Below are positions 25,082 to 34,543 of a DNA stretch of 64,000 bases, piece after piece (the stretch's first letter is position 1; every line of letters begins with the position of its first letter). Below the pieces are notes generated by a model, which was not told where the DNA came from, ran no database searches, and saw only the letters and a list, made by a program, of their open reading frames with translations. This stretch comes from Nocardioides sp. zg-DK7169. Lineage in GTDB: Bacteria > Actinomycetota > Actinomycetes > Propionibacteriales > Nocardioidaceae. The translations under genes were made by a program, and so were the position numbers. The stretch spans positions 62,001 to 126,000 of the forward strand of contig NZ_JABJRA010000003.1 in the NCBI RefSeq assembly GCF_013155365.1, given 5' to 3'.

Positions 25082-26020
25082 GTGAGCACCTCCTCCGCCC
25101 GCCTGCGGGTGTGGCGCCCGGCGTGGCCGGCGACGCCGCACACCATGCGTGCGCTGCGCCGCGGGCCGGGGGACCCGACCTACCAGGTCGACGAGGCCGG
25201 ACGGCACTGGCGCGGCATCCGCACGCCGGAGGGGCCGGCGACGCTCGTCCTGCACGCCCGCAACGACCTCGGCGCGATCGAGGCGAGGGCGTGGGGCCCG
25301 GGCGCCGACTGGGCGCTCGCCTCCGTCCCCGACCTGCTCGGCGACAGCGACGACTGGCGCGGGTTCGAGCCGCGGCACCCGGTGCTGGCCGAGGCGTGGC
25401 GACGCCACCCGCACCTGCGCCTGGGGCGCACCGGCCTCGTGCTGGAGGCGGTGGTCCCCGCGGTGCTGGAGCAGAAGGTGACCGGGCAGGAGGCGTTCGC
25501 GGGCTTCCGGATGCTGGTGCAGCGCTACGGCGAGCCCGCCCCCGGCCCGGGCGCGGACCGGCGGCTGCGGCTCCAGCCCGACGCCGCGACGCTGCGTCTC
25601 GTGCCGTCGTGGGCCTGGCTGCAGATGCACGTCGACGGCGCCCGCTCCCGCGCGGTGGTGACCGCCGCTCGGGTCGCGGACTCCCTCGAACGCACCGTCG
25701 GGCTGCCCGGCGACGAGGTGGACCGGCGGCTGCGCTCGCTGCCGGGGTTCGGGGTCTGGACCAGCGCCGAGGTGCGCCAGCGCGCCCACGGCGACCCCGA
25801 CGCGGTGTCGTTCGGCGACTACCACGTGCCCAAGGACGTCGGGTGGGCGCTGACCGGGAGGCCCTTCGACGACGCCGAGCTCGAGGCGTTCCTCGAACCT
25901 TGGCGACCGCACCGCGGCCGGGTGCCGCTGCTGCTCGCGGTCGCGGGCCTGCGGCGTCCCCGGCACGGCCCGCGGATGGCGCCGCGCACCCATCTGCCGG
26001 CCCGCGTGACCCGCCGCTGA
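25082..26020 (+). CDS. DNA-3-methyladenine glycosylase 2 family (AlkA-like)
   Basis: A 312-residue HhH-GPD base-excision glycosylase. AVLEQKVTGQEAFAGFRML (near 128-146) is the typical first helix of the fold, the helix-hairpin-helix reads LPGFGVWTSAEVRQRAHG (near 220), and the catalytic Asp is in VSFGDYHVPK (near 243-252). It removes alkylated bases from DNA. It lacks an N-terminal Ada domain. GTG at 25082 is 6 nt after TAGCGT (25070-25075), a leaderless start. Monocistronic. Confidence 0.85.
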   Translation: MSTSSARLRVWRPAWPATPHTMRALRRGPGDPTYQVDEAGRHWRGIRTPEGPATLVLHARNDLGAIEARAWGPGADWALASVPDLLGDSDDWRGFEPRHPVLAEAWRRHPHLRLGRTGLVLEAVVPAVLEQKVTGQEAFAGFRMLVQRYGEPAPGPGADRRLRLQPDAATLRLVPSWAWLQMHVDGARSRAVVTAARVADSLERTVGLPGDEVDRRLRSLPGFGVWTSAEVRQRAHGDPDAVSFGDYHVPKDVGWALTGRPFDDAELEAFLEPWRPHRGRVPLLLAVAGLRRPRHGPRMAPRTHLPARVTRR

Positions 26021-26047
26021 GGGCACCGCGCCGCTAGGCTCTCCAGG

Positions 26048-28189
26048 ATGGAGGCAGCCGAGGACGTCTCGCGCCGCCCCGGCACGACCACCCGCCGGCG
26101 GGTGCCGCGCTGGACGGCCAGGGTGCTGAGCGTCCTCGGTGTGCTGTGCCTGGTCCTCGGCATCCTCGCCGGGGTCCTGAACCGGGAGGTCGCCGACGGC
26201 GGCGCCTTCGCCGCGCACGCCGACGCGGTGCGAGCGGACCCCGAGGTCGCGCACCAGCTCGCGGTCCGGCTCACCGACCGGATCCTCGAGATCGACCCCG
26301 AGCTCGTGGCCCTGCGCCCCCTGGTGGAGAGCACCGCGTCCACCGTGATCGCCAGCGACGCCCTCGGGCCCGTCGTCCGCTCGGTGCTGGAGCCGCTCCA
26401 CGACGCGATGGTCTCCAACGACCAGGACCAGGTCGTCCTGCGCATCGCCGACGTGGCCGCGGTGCTGGTCGCGGCGCTGCGCGAGATCGCCCCCGACGTC
26501 GGCGCCAGGATCCCCGACGACCTCGAGGTCACCCTCGCGGAGATCGGCGGGCAACAGCTGACCTCCGAGCTGATCGAGACCGCCCAGGTGGTCTCGCTGC
26601 TCTCGTGGCTGCTGCCGCTGGTCGGCGTGCTGCTGCTGGCCGGCGCCGGGTTGCTGCGCCGGCGCACCTGGGACTCCGCGCTGCGGGCGGTCGGGACGGG
26701 CGCCCTGGTGGTGGTCGCGGTGCTCGTCGTGGCCAACGTCGTGACCGGCGTGGTCCTGGCCGCCGTCGCCGGCGACGACCTCTCCGGGGCGCTGACCCTC
26801 GCGATCTGGGACGAGCTCGACGATCCGTTGTGGCGCACCACGGCGGTGGTGGGTGCGCTCGGGCTGCTGGCCTCGCTGGTGGCCGCACCGGAGGCCCGGC
26901 AGTCCCCGGCCTCCCTCGCCGCCCGCGGACGCGAGCTCGCGATCGGCACGGCGACGCCGCGGGTGACCGCCCTGCGTGGCGCGGCGCTCCTCACCGTCGG
27001 CGTGCTGCTCGCGGTGCGCCCGCTCCAGGTGTTCGCCGCGCTGCTGGTCGGGCTCGGGCTGGTGGTCGCGCTGGCCGGTCTCGTGGAGGTCGGGCGTGCG
27101 CTCGTCACCTACCTGGAGAGGGTCGCGCCGCGGCCCGGGCACGCCTACCGCACGCTGCTGCGCGGCACCGCGGCCGCGCTCGTGGTGGGCCTCGTGGCGG
27201 GCACCCTGCTCCTCGGTGGCTGGCCCACGCAGTCGCCGTACCCCGTCTCGCGCGTCGACGACCGCGGGTGCAACGGCCACGTCGATCTCTGCGACCGGCG
27301 CTTCAACGAGATCGCCCAGGTCGCCACGCACAACTCGATGTCGGCGGTCGACGAGAGCGGCTGGTTCCTCGGCGAGCAGCCCACCGGGGTGATGGGCCAG
27401 CTCGAGGACGGCGTCCGGGTGTTCCTCATCGACTCCTGGTACGGCCAGACGACCGACCGCGAGGGCGTGGTGGCCACCGCCGAGGAGAACCGTTCCAGCG
27501 CGCTGGAGGAGGCGGAGGAGACGTACGGCGAGGCCGTGGTCCAGTCCGCACTGCGGGTCCGCTCGGCGCTGTCGCTGGACCCGACCGGCCCGCCGGAGCC
27601 CTACCTGTGCCACGCGCTGTGCGAGCTCGGCTCGACGGCGTGGACGCCCCTGATGGGCGAGGTCGAGGAGTGGCTCGAGGCCAACCCGCGCGAGGTGGTC
27701 ACGTTCTTCATCCAGGACGAGGTCAGCCCTGAGGACACCGCGGCGGTCTTCGAGGACGCCGGCCTGCTGCCCTTCGTCCACACCCCCGAGCGCGGGAAGC
27801 CGTGGCCGACGCTGGCGGAGATGATCGACTCCGGCAAACGGGTGCTCGTGCTGCACGAGAACACCAGCGGCGGGGACGAGTACCCCTGGATCCTCGACGG
27901 CACCGTCTGGTCCCAGGACACGCCGTACTCCTTCGAGAGCCCGAAGGACTTCAGCTGCGAGCTGTTCCGCGGGCGCGCGGTCGCACCGCTGTTCCTGGTC
28001 AACCACTGGCTCAGCAACTTCACGACGCGGGTCGCCAACGCGCAGCGGGTGAATGCGGAGGACGTGCTGCTGCCGCGGCTGGAGAAGTGCTGGCGCGAAC
28101 GCGGCCAGATCCCCAACTTCGTCGCCGTCGACCACTACAACCTCGGCGACGTGCAGGGTGCCGTCGACGAGATCAACGGTGTCGCCTGA
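26048..28189 (+). CDS. Membrane-anchored PLC-like phosphodiesterase domain protein
   Basis: A 713-residue two-part protein. The N-terminal 380 residues hold about six membrane helices (RVLSVLGVLCLVLGILAGVLN at about 27-47, VVSLLSWLLPLVGVLLLAGAGLL, GTGALVVVAVLVVANVVTGVVL and others), with an exported helical loop after the first. The C-terminal 330 residues resemble a PI-PLC X-like TIM barrel: VATHNSMS (catalytic-type His and Asn), VRVFLIDSWYG (acidic ligand region), REVVTFFIQDEV and GKRVLVLHENTSGG. Two Cys in CNGHVDLC suggest an extracellular domain. Leaderless start: TAGGCT at 26035-26040 and ATG at 26048. It may cleave surface phosphoinositides or glycolipids; the substrate is unknown. Confidence 0.72.
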   Translation: MEAAEDVSRRPGTTTRRRVPRWTARVLSVLGVLCLVLGILAGVLNREVADGGAFAAHADAVRADPEVAHQLAVRLTDRILEIDPELVALRPLVESTASTVIASDALGPVVRSVLEPLHDAMVSNDQDQVVLRIADVAAVLVAALREIAPDVGARIPDDLEVTLAEIGGQQLTSELIETAQVVSLLSWLLPLVGVLLLAGAGLLRRRTWDSALRAVGTGALVVVAVLVVANVVTGVVLAAVAGDDLSGALTLAIWDELDDPLWRTTAVVGALGLLASLVAAPEARQSPASLAARGRELAIGTATPRVTALRGAALLTVGVLLAVRPLQVFAALLVGLGLVVALAGLVEVGRALVTYLERVAPRPGHAYRTLLRGTAAALVVGLVAGTLLLGGWPTQSPYPVSRVDDRGCNGHVDLCDRRFNEIAQVATHNSMSAVDESGWFLGEQPTGVMGQLEDGVRVFLIDSWYGQTTDREGVVATAEENRSSALEEAEETYGEAVVQSALRVRSALSLDPTGPPEPYLCHALCELGSTAWTPLMGEVEEWLEANPREVVTFFIQDEVSPEDTAAVFEDAGLLPFVHTPERGKPWPTLAEMIDSGKRVLVLHENTSGGDEYPWILDGTVWSQDTPYSFESPKDFSCELFRGRAVAPLFLVNHWLSNFTTRVANAQRVNAEDVLLPRLEKCWRERGQIPNFVAVDHYNLGDVQGAVDEINGVA

Positions 28190-28230
28190 CGGTCGTCCTC
28201 GCTGGTCGGCGGGACCCGTGACAGCGACCC

Positions 28231-29490
28231 TCAGAGCAGCGGGCGTAGCGGGGCGAGCACGTTCTCGGTGAACTTGCGGTGCAGGTCGCGCGCGGCCCAC
28301 TCGCCGGCGGTCAGCTCGAGGGAGTGCGACTGGTCGACCTCGAAGATCTCCTCCAGCGTCCGGGCCAGGCCCTCGTCGAAGATCTCGACGTTGATCTCGT
28401 AGTTGCCCTGGAGGCTGAGCCGGTCGATGTTCGCGGTGCCGACCGTGCTCCAGCTGCCGTCGATGGTCATCGTCTTGGCGTGCACCATCGCGTCGCGGTA
28501 GCGGAAGATCCGCACGCCGGCGTCGAGGAGCTGGCTGTAGTAGCCGCGCGAGATCCAGTCGGCCACCACGTGGTTGGACTTCAGCGGCACCAGCACCCGC
28601 ACGTCCGCCCCGCGCCGGGCCGCGGCCTTGAGGGTGTCGACGAAGTCCTGGTCGGGCAGGAAGTACGCCGTGGTCAGCCAGACCCGCCGGTAGGAGCGGT
28701 TGATCGCCTCGATGTAGAGGTTGCGGATCGGGAACATCCACAGCCGCGGCACGTTGCGGTGGATCCGGATCTGCGGCTCCCAGGTGGAGCCGGTGTCCAG
28801 CAGCAGCGGCTGCTCGCTGGAGCGCAGCCGCCGGCGGCGGTTGAGGTTCCAGAAGTCCGCGAAGGCCCGCTTGAGGTCCCACACGGCCGGCCCGGTGATC
28901 CGGATGTGGGTGTCGCGCCACTCGGTCTCGTACGCCGAGCCGATGTTGTAGCCGCCCACGAACGCCTCGGAGTCGTCGACGACGAGGATCTTGCGGTGGT
29001 CGCGGCCGTAGCGGGTGACGTCGAAGAAGCGCCAGCCCGCGGCGTACGACGGGAAGCGCAGGACCTTCATCCGGCGGGGGAAGTGCTTGAAGCGGGGGGA
29101 GACCACGAGGTTCCCGAAGCCGTCGTAGATGCAGTAGACCTCCACGCCGCGGGCCGCCGCGTCGGCCAGCGCCTGCTTGAACCGCTCGCCGACCTCGTCG
29201 CCCTTCCACAGGTAGGTCTCGAACAGCACCTGGCGCTGCGCGCCCTCGATGGCGGAGAGCATGTCGGCGTAGAGGTCCGCACCGTAGGTGTAGGTGGTGA
29301 CGGTGCCGTCGCCGATGTCGACGGTGCGCGGCGGGGTGACCGGGAACGGCTTCGGCTTCTTGCCGCGGCGCCGGTAGGAGTCGACCAGCGACATCGCGAT
29401 CGCGAGCATGAACGGGGTGGCGATGAGTCCGGCCAGCGTCCTGCGCAGGATCATCAGCAGGTGGTCGTTGCGCGGGGTGGGACTCGTCAC
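28231..29490 (-). CDS. Cardiolipin synthase-like phospholipase D protein
   Basis: A 419-residue PLD-superfamily enzyme with two HKD motifs: YGRDHRKILVVDDSEAFVGG and MVHAKTMTIDGSWSTVGTAN. One N-terminal hydrophobic helix (TLAGLIATPFMLAIAMSLV) anchors it in the membrane. This layout fits bacterial cardiolipin synthases, which join two phosphatidyl groups. The GTG at 29490 is preferred; a TTG at 29508 would add six residues. It converges with the PLC-like gene across a 41-nt gap without a clear hairpin. Confidence 0.83.
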   Translation of the reverse strand: MTSPTPRNDHLLMILRRTLAGLIATPFMLAIAMSLVDSYRRRGKKPKPFPVTPPRTVDIGDGTVTTYTYGADLYADMLSAIEGAQRQVLFETYLWKGDEVGERFKQALADAAARGVEVYCIYDGFGNLVVSPRFKHFPRRMKVLRFPSYAAGWRFFDVTRYGRDHRKILVVDDSEAFVGGYNIGSAYETEWRDTHIRITGPAVWDLKRAFADFWNLNRRRRLRSSEQPLLLDTGSTWEPQIRIHRNVPRLWMFPIRNLYIEAINRSYRRVWLTTAYFLPDQDFVDTLKAAARRGADVRVLVPLKSNHVVADWISRGYYSQLLDAGVRIFRYRDAMVHAKTMTIDGSWSTVGTANIDRLSLQGNYEINVEIFDEGLARTLEEIFEVDQSHSLELTAGEWAARDLHRKFTENVLAPLRPLL

Positions 29491-29564
29491 GGGAGCCAAC
29501 CTAGTCAACGCCGCCGCGAAGCGCGCGTCCCCGGTTGTCGGGGGCCGCGTCTAGGCTCGGTGTC

Positions 29565-31688
29565 ATGCGACCGGTCACCGATCTCGAACGCCGCGTGGCG
29601 CCCTTCAAGGTCGTCTCGGACTACTCACCCTCCGGCGACCAGCCGTCGGCGATCGCGGAGATCACCAAGCGGGTCAATGCCGGCGTCCAGGACGTCGTGC
29701 TCCTCGGTGCCACCGGCACCGGCAAGACCGCGACGGTGGCCTGGGTGGCCGAGCAGGTCCAGCGCCCGGTGCTGGTGCTCCAGCCCAACAAGACCCTCGC
29801 CGCGCAGTTCGCCAACGAGCTGCGCCAGCTGTTCCCCGACAACGCGGTCGAGTACTTCGTCAGCTACTACGACTACTACCAGCCCGAGGCCTACGTCCCG
29901 CAGACCGACACCTACATCGAGAAGGACTCCTCCATCAACGAGGAGGTCGAGCGGCTGCGCCACAGCGCGACCAACTCGCTGCTGACCCGCCGCGACGTCA
30001 TCGTGGTCTCCACGGTCTCCTGCATCTACGGCCTCGGCACCCCGCAGGAGTACGTCGACCGGATGCTGCGCCTGCGGGTCGGCGAGGAGCACGACCGCGA
30101 CTCGATCCTGCGCCGCCTCGTCGAGATCCAGTACACCCGCAACGACATGTCCTTCACCCGCGGCACCTTCCGGGTCCGCGGCGACACCCTCGAGATCTTC
30201 CCGGTCTATGAGGAGCACGCCGTGCGCATCGAGTTCTTCGGCGACGAGGTCGAGCGGCTGATGACGCTGCACGCCGTCACCGGAGAGGTGCTCACCGAGG
30301 ACGAGGAGCTCTACGTCTTCCCGGCCTCGCACTACATCGCCGGCCCCGAGCGCATGGAGCGCGCGATCGCCGGCATCGAGGCCGAGCTCGAGCAGCAGCT
30401 GGCCCGCTTCGAGCGCGAGGGCAAGCTGCTGGAGGCCCAGCGGCTGCGGATGCGCACCACCTACGACATCGAGATGATGCGTCAGGTCGGGTCGTGCTCG
30501 GGCATCGAGAACTACTCGATGCACATGGACGGCCGGGCGCCCGGCAGCGCCCCCAACACGCTGCTCGACTACTTCCCCGAGGACTTCCTGCTGGTCGTCG
30601 ACGAGTCCCACGTCGCGGTCCCGCAGATCGGCGGCATGTACGAGGGCGACATGTCGCGCAAGCGCAACCTGGTCGATCACGGCTTCCGGTTGCCCAGCGC
30701 GATGGACAACCGGCCGCTGCGCTGGGAGGAGTTCCTCGAGCGGATCGGCCAGACGATCTACCTCTCCGCGACCCCGGGCGACTACGAGCTCGACAAGGTC
30801 GGCGGCGACACCGTCGAGCAGATCATCCGCCCCACCGGCCTGATCGACCCCGAGGTCGTGCTCAAGCCGACCAAGGGCCAGATCGACGACCTGATCCACG
30901 AGATCCGGCTGCGCACCGAGCGCAACGAGCGGGTCCTGGTCACCACGCTGACCAAGAAGATGTCCGAGGACCTCACCGACTACCTCCTCGACGCCGGCAT
31001 CCGCACCCGCTACCTGCACTCCGAGGTCGACACCCTCAAGCGCATCGAGCTGCTCCGCGACCTGCGCCTGGGCCAGTACGACGTCCTGGTCGGCATCAAC
31101 CTGCTGCGCGAGGGCCTCGACCTGCCCGAGGTCTCCCTGGTCGCGATCCTCGACGCCGACAAGGAGGGGTTCCTGCGCTCGGACAAGTCGCTGATCCAGA
31201 CGATCGGGCGCGCGGCGCGCAACGTCTCCGGCCAGGTGCACATGTACGCCGACAAGATGACGCCGTCCATGGAGAAGGCCATCGAGGAGACCAACCGGCG
31301 TCGCGAGAAGCAGGTCGCCTACAACACCGCCCACGGCATCGACCCGACGCCGCTGCGCAAGAAGATCGCCGACATCACCGACATGCTCGCCCGCGAGGAC
31401 GAGAACACCCAGGCGCTGCTGGAGACCTGGGCCGGCACCGAGGCCAAGGGCCGCGCCGGCGGCGTCAAGGCCAAGCAGCCGGTCCCGGCGCTGGGCGCGG
31501 ACGCCGGCAAGCACGCCGCCGACCTGGCCGGCATGCCGAGCGCCGACCTCGCCCAGCTGGTCCAGGACCTGACCGACCAGATGAAGAACGCCGCGGCCGA
31601 GCTGCAGTTCGAGGTGGCGGCGCGGCTGCGCGACGAGATCTCCGAGCTCAAGAAGGAGCTGCGCCAGATGATCGAGGCCACCAAGTAG
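29565..31688 (+). CDS. uvrB: UvrABC excinuclease subunit B
   Basis: A 707-residue UvrB, close to full family length. The Walker A loop is GATGTGKT (near 48-55), [13 protein letters not shown] follows, [12 protein letters not shown] is the damage-inserting beta-hairpin region, [17 protein letters not shown] (near 346) is the helicase motif region, [14 protein letters not shown] and QTIGRAARN are motifs V-VI, and a C-terminal UVR helix pair ([16 protein letters not shown]) binds UvrC. It acts in nucleotide excision repair. TAGGCT at 29552-29557 followed by 7 nt and ATG suggests a leaderless mRNA. The residue 620-660 linker is Ala/Gly-rich. Confidence 0.97.
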   Translation: MRPVTDLERRVAPFKVVSDYSPSGDQPSAIAEITKRVNAGVQDVVLLGATGTGKTATVAWVAEQVQRPVLVLQPNKTLAAQFANELRQLFPDNAVEYFVSYYDYYQPEAYVPQTDTYIEKDSSINEEVERLRHSATNSLLTRRDVIVVSTVSCIYGLGTPQEYVDRMLRLRVGEEHDRDSILRRLVEIQYTRNDMSFTRGTFRVRGDTLEIFPVYEEHAVRIEFFGDEVERLMTLHAVTGEVLTEDEELYVFPASHYIAGPERMERAIAGIEAELEQQLARFEREGKLLEAQRLRMRTTYDIEMMRQVGSCSGIENYSMHMDGRAPGSAPNTLLDYFPEDFLLVVDESHVAVPQIGGMYEGDMSRKRNLVDHGFRLPSAMDNRPLRWEEFLERIGQTIYLSATPGDYELDKVGGDTVEQIIRPTGLIDPEVVLKPTKGQIDDLIHEIRLRTERNERVLVTTLTKKMSEDLTDYLLDAGIRTRYLHSEVDTLKRIELLRDLRLGQYDVLVGINLLREGLDLPEVSLVAILDADKEGFLRSDKSLIQTIGRAARNVSGQVHMYADKMTPSMEKAIEETNRRREKQVAYNTAHGIDPTPLRKKIADITDMLAREDENTQALLETWAGTEAKGRAGGVKAKQPVPALGADAGKHAADLAGMPSADLAQLVQDLTDQMKNAAAELQFEVAARLRDEISELKKELRQMIEATK

Positions 31689-31712
31689 CACCGGCCTCGC
31701 GCGGGGCCTGGC

Positions 31713-32282
31713 TCAGAAGCCGGGCGGCAGGATCTTCCGCTGGCGCTTCAGGGCCTTGGCGCGCTGGCGCTCGATGCGGCGCACGTGCTCCTCGATCCGC
31801 TCACGGCTCCCGACGGCGGTGCGCAGCAGGTTGACCAGCGTCACCGCCATCACGATCAGCGGCCAGGGGAAGTAGGGGTCGAACCCGCCGCTGCCGAACG
31901 AGGTCGCGACCCAGATCGCCCAGCAGATCAGCGTGGGGCCGATGAAGCCGAGGACCGCGGAGCGCCGCTCCGCGGCGTAGCGGCGCTCGGCCTCACGGCG
32001 TACGTCGGCCTGGTTGAGCGGCACCGGCAGGCCGGACCCCGTGGTGGTGAGGGTGACCGGCACCAGGTCGACGACGAGCGCCGGGATCTCGCCGTAGGTC
32101 TTGAGCGCGTCCGCCGCGGCGCTGCGCTCGTCGAGCTCGTCGCGGTCCAGGCGGCCGTCGGCGTAGGCCTGGCCGAGCAGCTGCTGCACGACGCTGCGGT
32201 CGGTGTCCGAGGCACGCAGTACGGCGTGCTGCGGCAGTCGAGGATCCAGGCTGAACCCGGACCACGGGTCGTCGTTGCTCAC
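31713..32282 (-). CDS. DUF1707 domain protein with two membrane helices
   Basis: A 189-residue protein. The DUF1707 segment LRASDTDRSVVQQLLGQAYADGRLDRDELDERSAAA starts near residue 22. After a linker come a basic helix and two membrane spans (SAVLGFIGPTLICWAIWVATS and WPLIVMAVTLVNLLRTAV), then a very basic tail (RIERQRAKALKRQRKILPPGF). DUF1707 is widespread in actinobacteria, with no assigned function. The start is a GTG preceded by TAGGAT and 6 nt, a leaderless promoter back-to-back with that of the next gene. Confidence 0.8.
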   Translation of the reverse strand: MSNDDPWSGFSLDPRLPQHAVLRASDTDRSVVQQLLGQAYADGRLDRDELDERSAAADALKTYGEIPALVVDLVPVTLTTTGSGLPVPLNQADVRREAERRYAAERRSAVLGFIGPTLICWAIWVATSFGSGGFDPYFPWPLIVMAVTLVNLLRTAVGSRERIEEHVRRIERQRAKALKRQRKILPPGF

Positions 32283-32329
32283 CGCACAATCCTAGGTGGC
32301 CTGTCCGTGCCGGGGTCTAGGTTCGGGTC

Positions 32330-32767
32330 ATGAGCGAAGGACGTGAGATCCAGGTGACCGTCGACTGCGCCGATCCGCGGGCGCTCTCCCTCTTCTGGAA
32401 CGCCGTGCTCGGCGACCAGCTGCCCCCACCGCCACCCGGCTTCGGCTCGTGGGACGACTTCTCCGCGAGCCTGGCGCCCGAGCAGCGCAACAGCGCCTCG
32501 GCCAGTGAGGACCCCGCCGGTCGTGGGCCCCGGCTGTTCTTCCAGCGGGTCCCGGAGCCGAAGGCGGTGAAGAACCGGCTCCACCTCGACGTCCGGGCCG
32601 CGCCGGGCCTGACGGGAGACGAGCGGATGGCCGCGCTCGAGGCCGAGGCCGAGCGCCTCGTCGGCCTCGGGGCACGCCGCCTGGAACGGCACGAGCCCGC
32701 GCCTCCGATGGCGGCCGGCCACCTGGTGCTCGCGGACCCCGAGGGCAACGAGTTCTGCTTGGACTGA
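32330..32767 (+). CDS. VOC-superfamily glyoxalase-like protein
   Basis: A 145-residue VOC-fold protein: IQVTVDCADPRALSLFWNAVLGD at the N-terminus, RLFFQRVPEPKAVKNRLHLDV in the middle, and VLADPEGNEFCLD at the end, the pattern of glyoxalase-like domain 6. The His of RLHLDV and Glu of GNEF are candidate metal ligands. A shorter homologue lies next to kstD at 52927. The ligand is unknown. Leaderless start: TAGGTT at 32318-32323, 6 nt, ATG. Confidence 0.8.
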   Translation: MSEGREIQVTVDCADPRALSLFWNAVLGDQLPPPPPGFGSWDDFSASLAPEQRNSASASEDPAGRGPRLFFQRVPEPKAVKNRLHLDVRAAPGLTGDERMAALEAEAERLVGLGARRLERHEPAPPMAAGHLVLADPEGNEFCLD

Positions 32768-32786
32768 GGCTCCTACACTCCGTGGG

Positions 32787-34073
32787 GTGAGCGACCGTCC
32801 CGAGCCCTGGGTCGGGAAGGCCGTCGCCGTCTGGGTCACGGGACTTCTCGTCTACGTGCTCGCGGTCTTCCACCGCTCGTCGCTGGCCGTGGCCGGCCTG
32901 GCCGCCAGCGAGCGCTTCGACATCTCCGCCTCGCAGCTGGCGACGTTCACGATGCTCCAGCTGCTGGTCTACGCGCTGATGCAGATCCCGGTGGGCCTCG
33001 CGGTCGACCGGGTCGGCCCGCGCCGGGTGCTCCTCACCGGGCTGAGCCTGATGACGCTGGGCCAGCTGCTCTTCGCCGTGGCGGAGAGCTACCCGCTCGC
33101 CGTCCTGGCCCGGGTGCTGGTCGGCTCCGGCGACGCGATGGTCTTCATCTGCGTGCTGCGGCTGGTCGTCTCGTGGTTCCCGCCGCGCCGGGTCCCGCTG
33201 TTCACCCAGCTCACCGGCATGCTCGGCCAGCTCGGCGCGATCGTCGCCGCGGCGCCGATGACCTGGGCGCTCGGCACACTGGGCTGGACCCGCGCGTACG
33301 CCGTCGCCGCCGGCCTCGGACTCGTCGTCGGCCTCGCGGCGTTCCTGCTGGTCCGCGACTCCCCGCAGGGCCGGGCCGCGCCCGCGGGGCGCCTGGACGT
33401 GCGCGACCTCGGGCGCGGGCTGGCCGAGTCCTGGCGCCACCCCGGCACCCGGCTGGGCTTCTGGATCCACTTCAGCACGCCGTTCAGCGCCAACGTGCTG
33501 AGCATGCTGTGGGGCTACCCGTTCTTCGTGCGCGGCGAGGGCCGTACGTCCGCCGAGGCGGGGCTGCTCCTGACGATCATGGTGGTCGCTGTGATGGCAG
33601 CCGGGCCGGTGCTCGGCTGGCTCGTCGGTCGCCACCCGTGGCACCGCTCCACCATGGTGCTCACGATCCTGGCGGCCATCGTCACGGTCTGGACGGTCGT
33701 CCTGGCCTGGCCCGGGGAGGCGCCGTTCGGGGTGCTGGTGCTCCTCGTGGTGGTCACCGGCGTCGGCGGGCCCGCCTCGGTGATCGGCTTCGACATCGGA
33801 CGGACCTCCAACCCGCCGCAGCGCCAGAGCAGCGCGACCGGCGTGATCAACCAGGCCGGCTTCTACGCCACGCTGCTGCTCGTGGTGGTGATCGGGCTGG
33901 TGCTGGACTGGCGCACGCCGGAGGGATCGGCCTACACCCAGGAGGCGTTCCGCTGGGCGATGGCCAGCCAGTACGTCTTGTGGACCGTGGGGATCGTGCA
34001 GATCCTGCGCTACCGGGTCCGCACCCGGCGGGTGGTCGACCGGGCCGCGCTCCAGGCTGGCGCCACCGCCTGA
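32787..34073 (+). CDS. MFS transporter
   Basis: A 428-residue major facilitator protein with twelve predicted spans. The first (AVAVWVTGLLVYVLAVFHRSS) is followed by motif A in the 2-3 loop, GLAVDRVGPRRVLLTGL, and LARVLVGSGDAMVFICVLRLV contains the helix-4 Arg. The half-way loop RDSPQGRAAPAG and the second half to VGIVQILRYRVRTRR complete the fold. The substrate cannot be told from sequence. GTG at 32787 is 7 nt after TACACT (32774-32779). It lies 19 nt after the VOC gene but appears to have its own promoter. Confidence 0.85.
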   Translation: MSDRPEPWVGKAVAVWVTGLLVYVLAVFHRSSLAVAGLAASERFDISASQLATFTMLQLLVYALMQIPVGLAVDRVGPRRVLLTGLSLMTLGQLLFAVAESYPLAVLARVLVGSGDAMVFICVLRLVVSWFPPRRVPLFTQLTGMLGQLGAIVAAAPMTWALGTLGWTRAYAVAAGLGLVVGLAAFLLVRDSPQGRAAPAGRLDVRDLGRGLAESWRHPGTRLGFWIHFSTPFSANVLSMLWGYPFFVRGEGRTSAEAGLLLTIMVVAVMAAGPVLGWLVGRHPWHRSTMVLTILAAIVTVWTVVLAWPGEAPFGVLVLLVVVTGVGGPASVIGFDIGRTSNPPQRQSSATGVINQAGFYATLLLVVVIGLVLDWRTPEGSAYTQEAFRWAMASQYVLWTVGIVQILRYRVRTRRVVDRAALQAGATA

Positions 34074-34081
34074 CGGCCCAC

Positions 34082-34114
34082 CCGGTGACAGGCCGGTGAC
34101 AGGCCGGTGACAGG
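34082..34114. repeat. Three tandem 11-bp units after the MFS gene
   Basis: CCGGTGACAGG is repeated exactly three times at 34082, 34093 and 34104, in the 68-nt gap between the MFS gene and the next. Unit length matches the 11-bp repeat at 15711 and both contain CGGTGA, but the units otherwise differ. Confidence 0.92.
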
Positions 34115-34141
34115 GCCGGCGGCGGCTGCCACGATGCCGGG

Positions 34142-34543
34142 ATGGACGTGGAGACGATGACCGCGCGCGCCCTCGCGTTCCCCGGTGCCTGGGCGGACAA
34201 CCCCTGGGACCACGAGCACCCGGTCGTGAAGGTGGGGCCGGGGGAGCGCGGCAAGATCTTCGCGTTCCTGCGCACCGGCGCGGTGGGGGTCAAGTCGGCG
34301 CGCACCCGCGAGGAGGCCGACGAGTGGCTGCACCGCTACCCGCGCGACGTCGCGGTGATGGCCCACATCGGTCGCTGGGGATGGAACGACCTGGGCTTCG
34401 GCGGCGCGATCCCGGACGACGAGCTGGTCGCGGCGCTCGAGGAGTCCTACCGCCTCGTCGTCGCCGGGCTGCCGGTGCGGCTGCGCCCGGACGGCTGGGA
34501 GGACCCCGGCCGGGCGTCGGCCGTCAGGACGCCCGGCGGTTGA
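34142..34543 (+). CDS. MmcQ/YjbR family protein
   Basis: A 133-residue protein of the MmcQ/YjbR double-wing fold: an N-terminal LAFPGAWADNPWDHEHPVVKV, GKIFAFLRTGAVGVKSA in the middle and YPRDVAVMAHIGRWGWNDLGFGG, ending ELVAALEESYRLVVAGLP. These are the usual family marks (PWDxxHPVxKV, W-W-N). Function is unproven; DNA binding has been suggested for the fold. The 3' end overlaps the convergent channel-like gene by 20 nt. Confidence 0.82.
   Translation: MDVETMTARALAFPGAWADNPWDHEHPVVKVGPGERGKIFAFLRTGAVGVKSARTREEADEWLHRYPRDVAVMAHIGRWGWNDLGFGGAIPDDELVAALEESYRLVVAGLPVRLRPDGWEDPGRASAVRTPGG

Noticed and set aside
24965-29209. A 1,414-codon open frame on the minus strand
   Set aside because: It runs opposite to AlkA-like, PLC-like and across cardiolipin synthase genes, has Arg/Gly/His-rich composition typical of high-GC shadow frames, and no domain.
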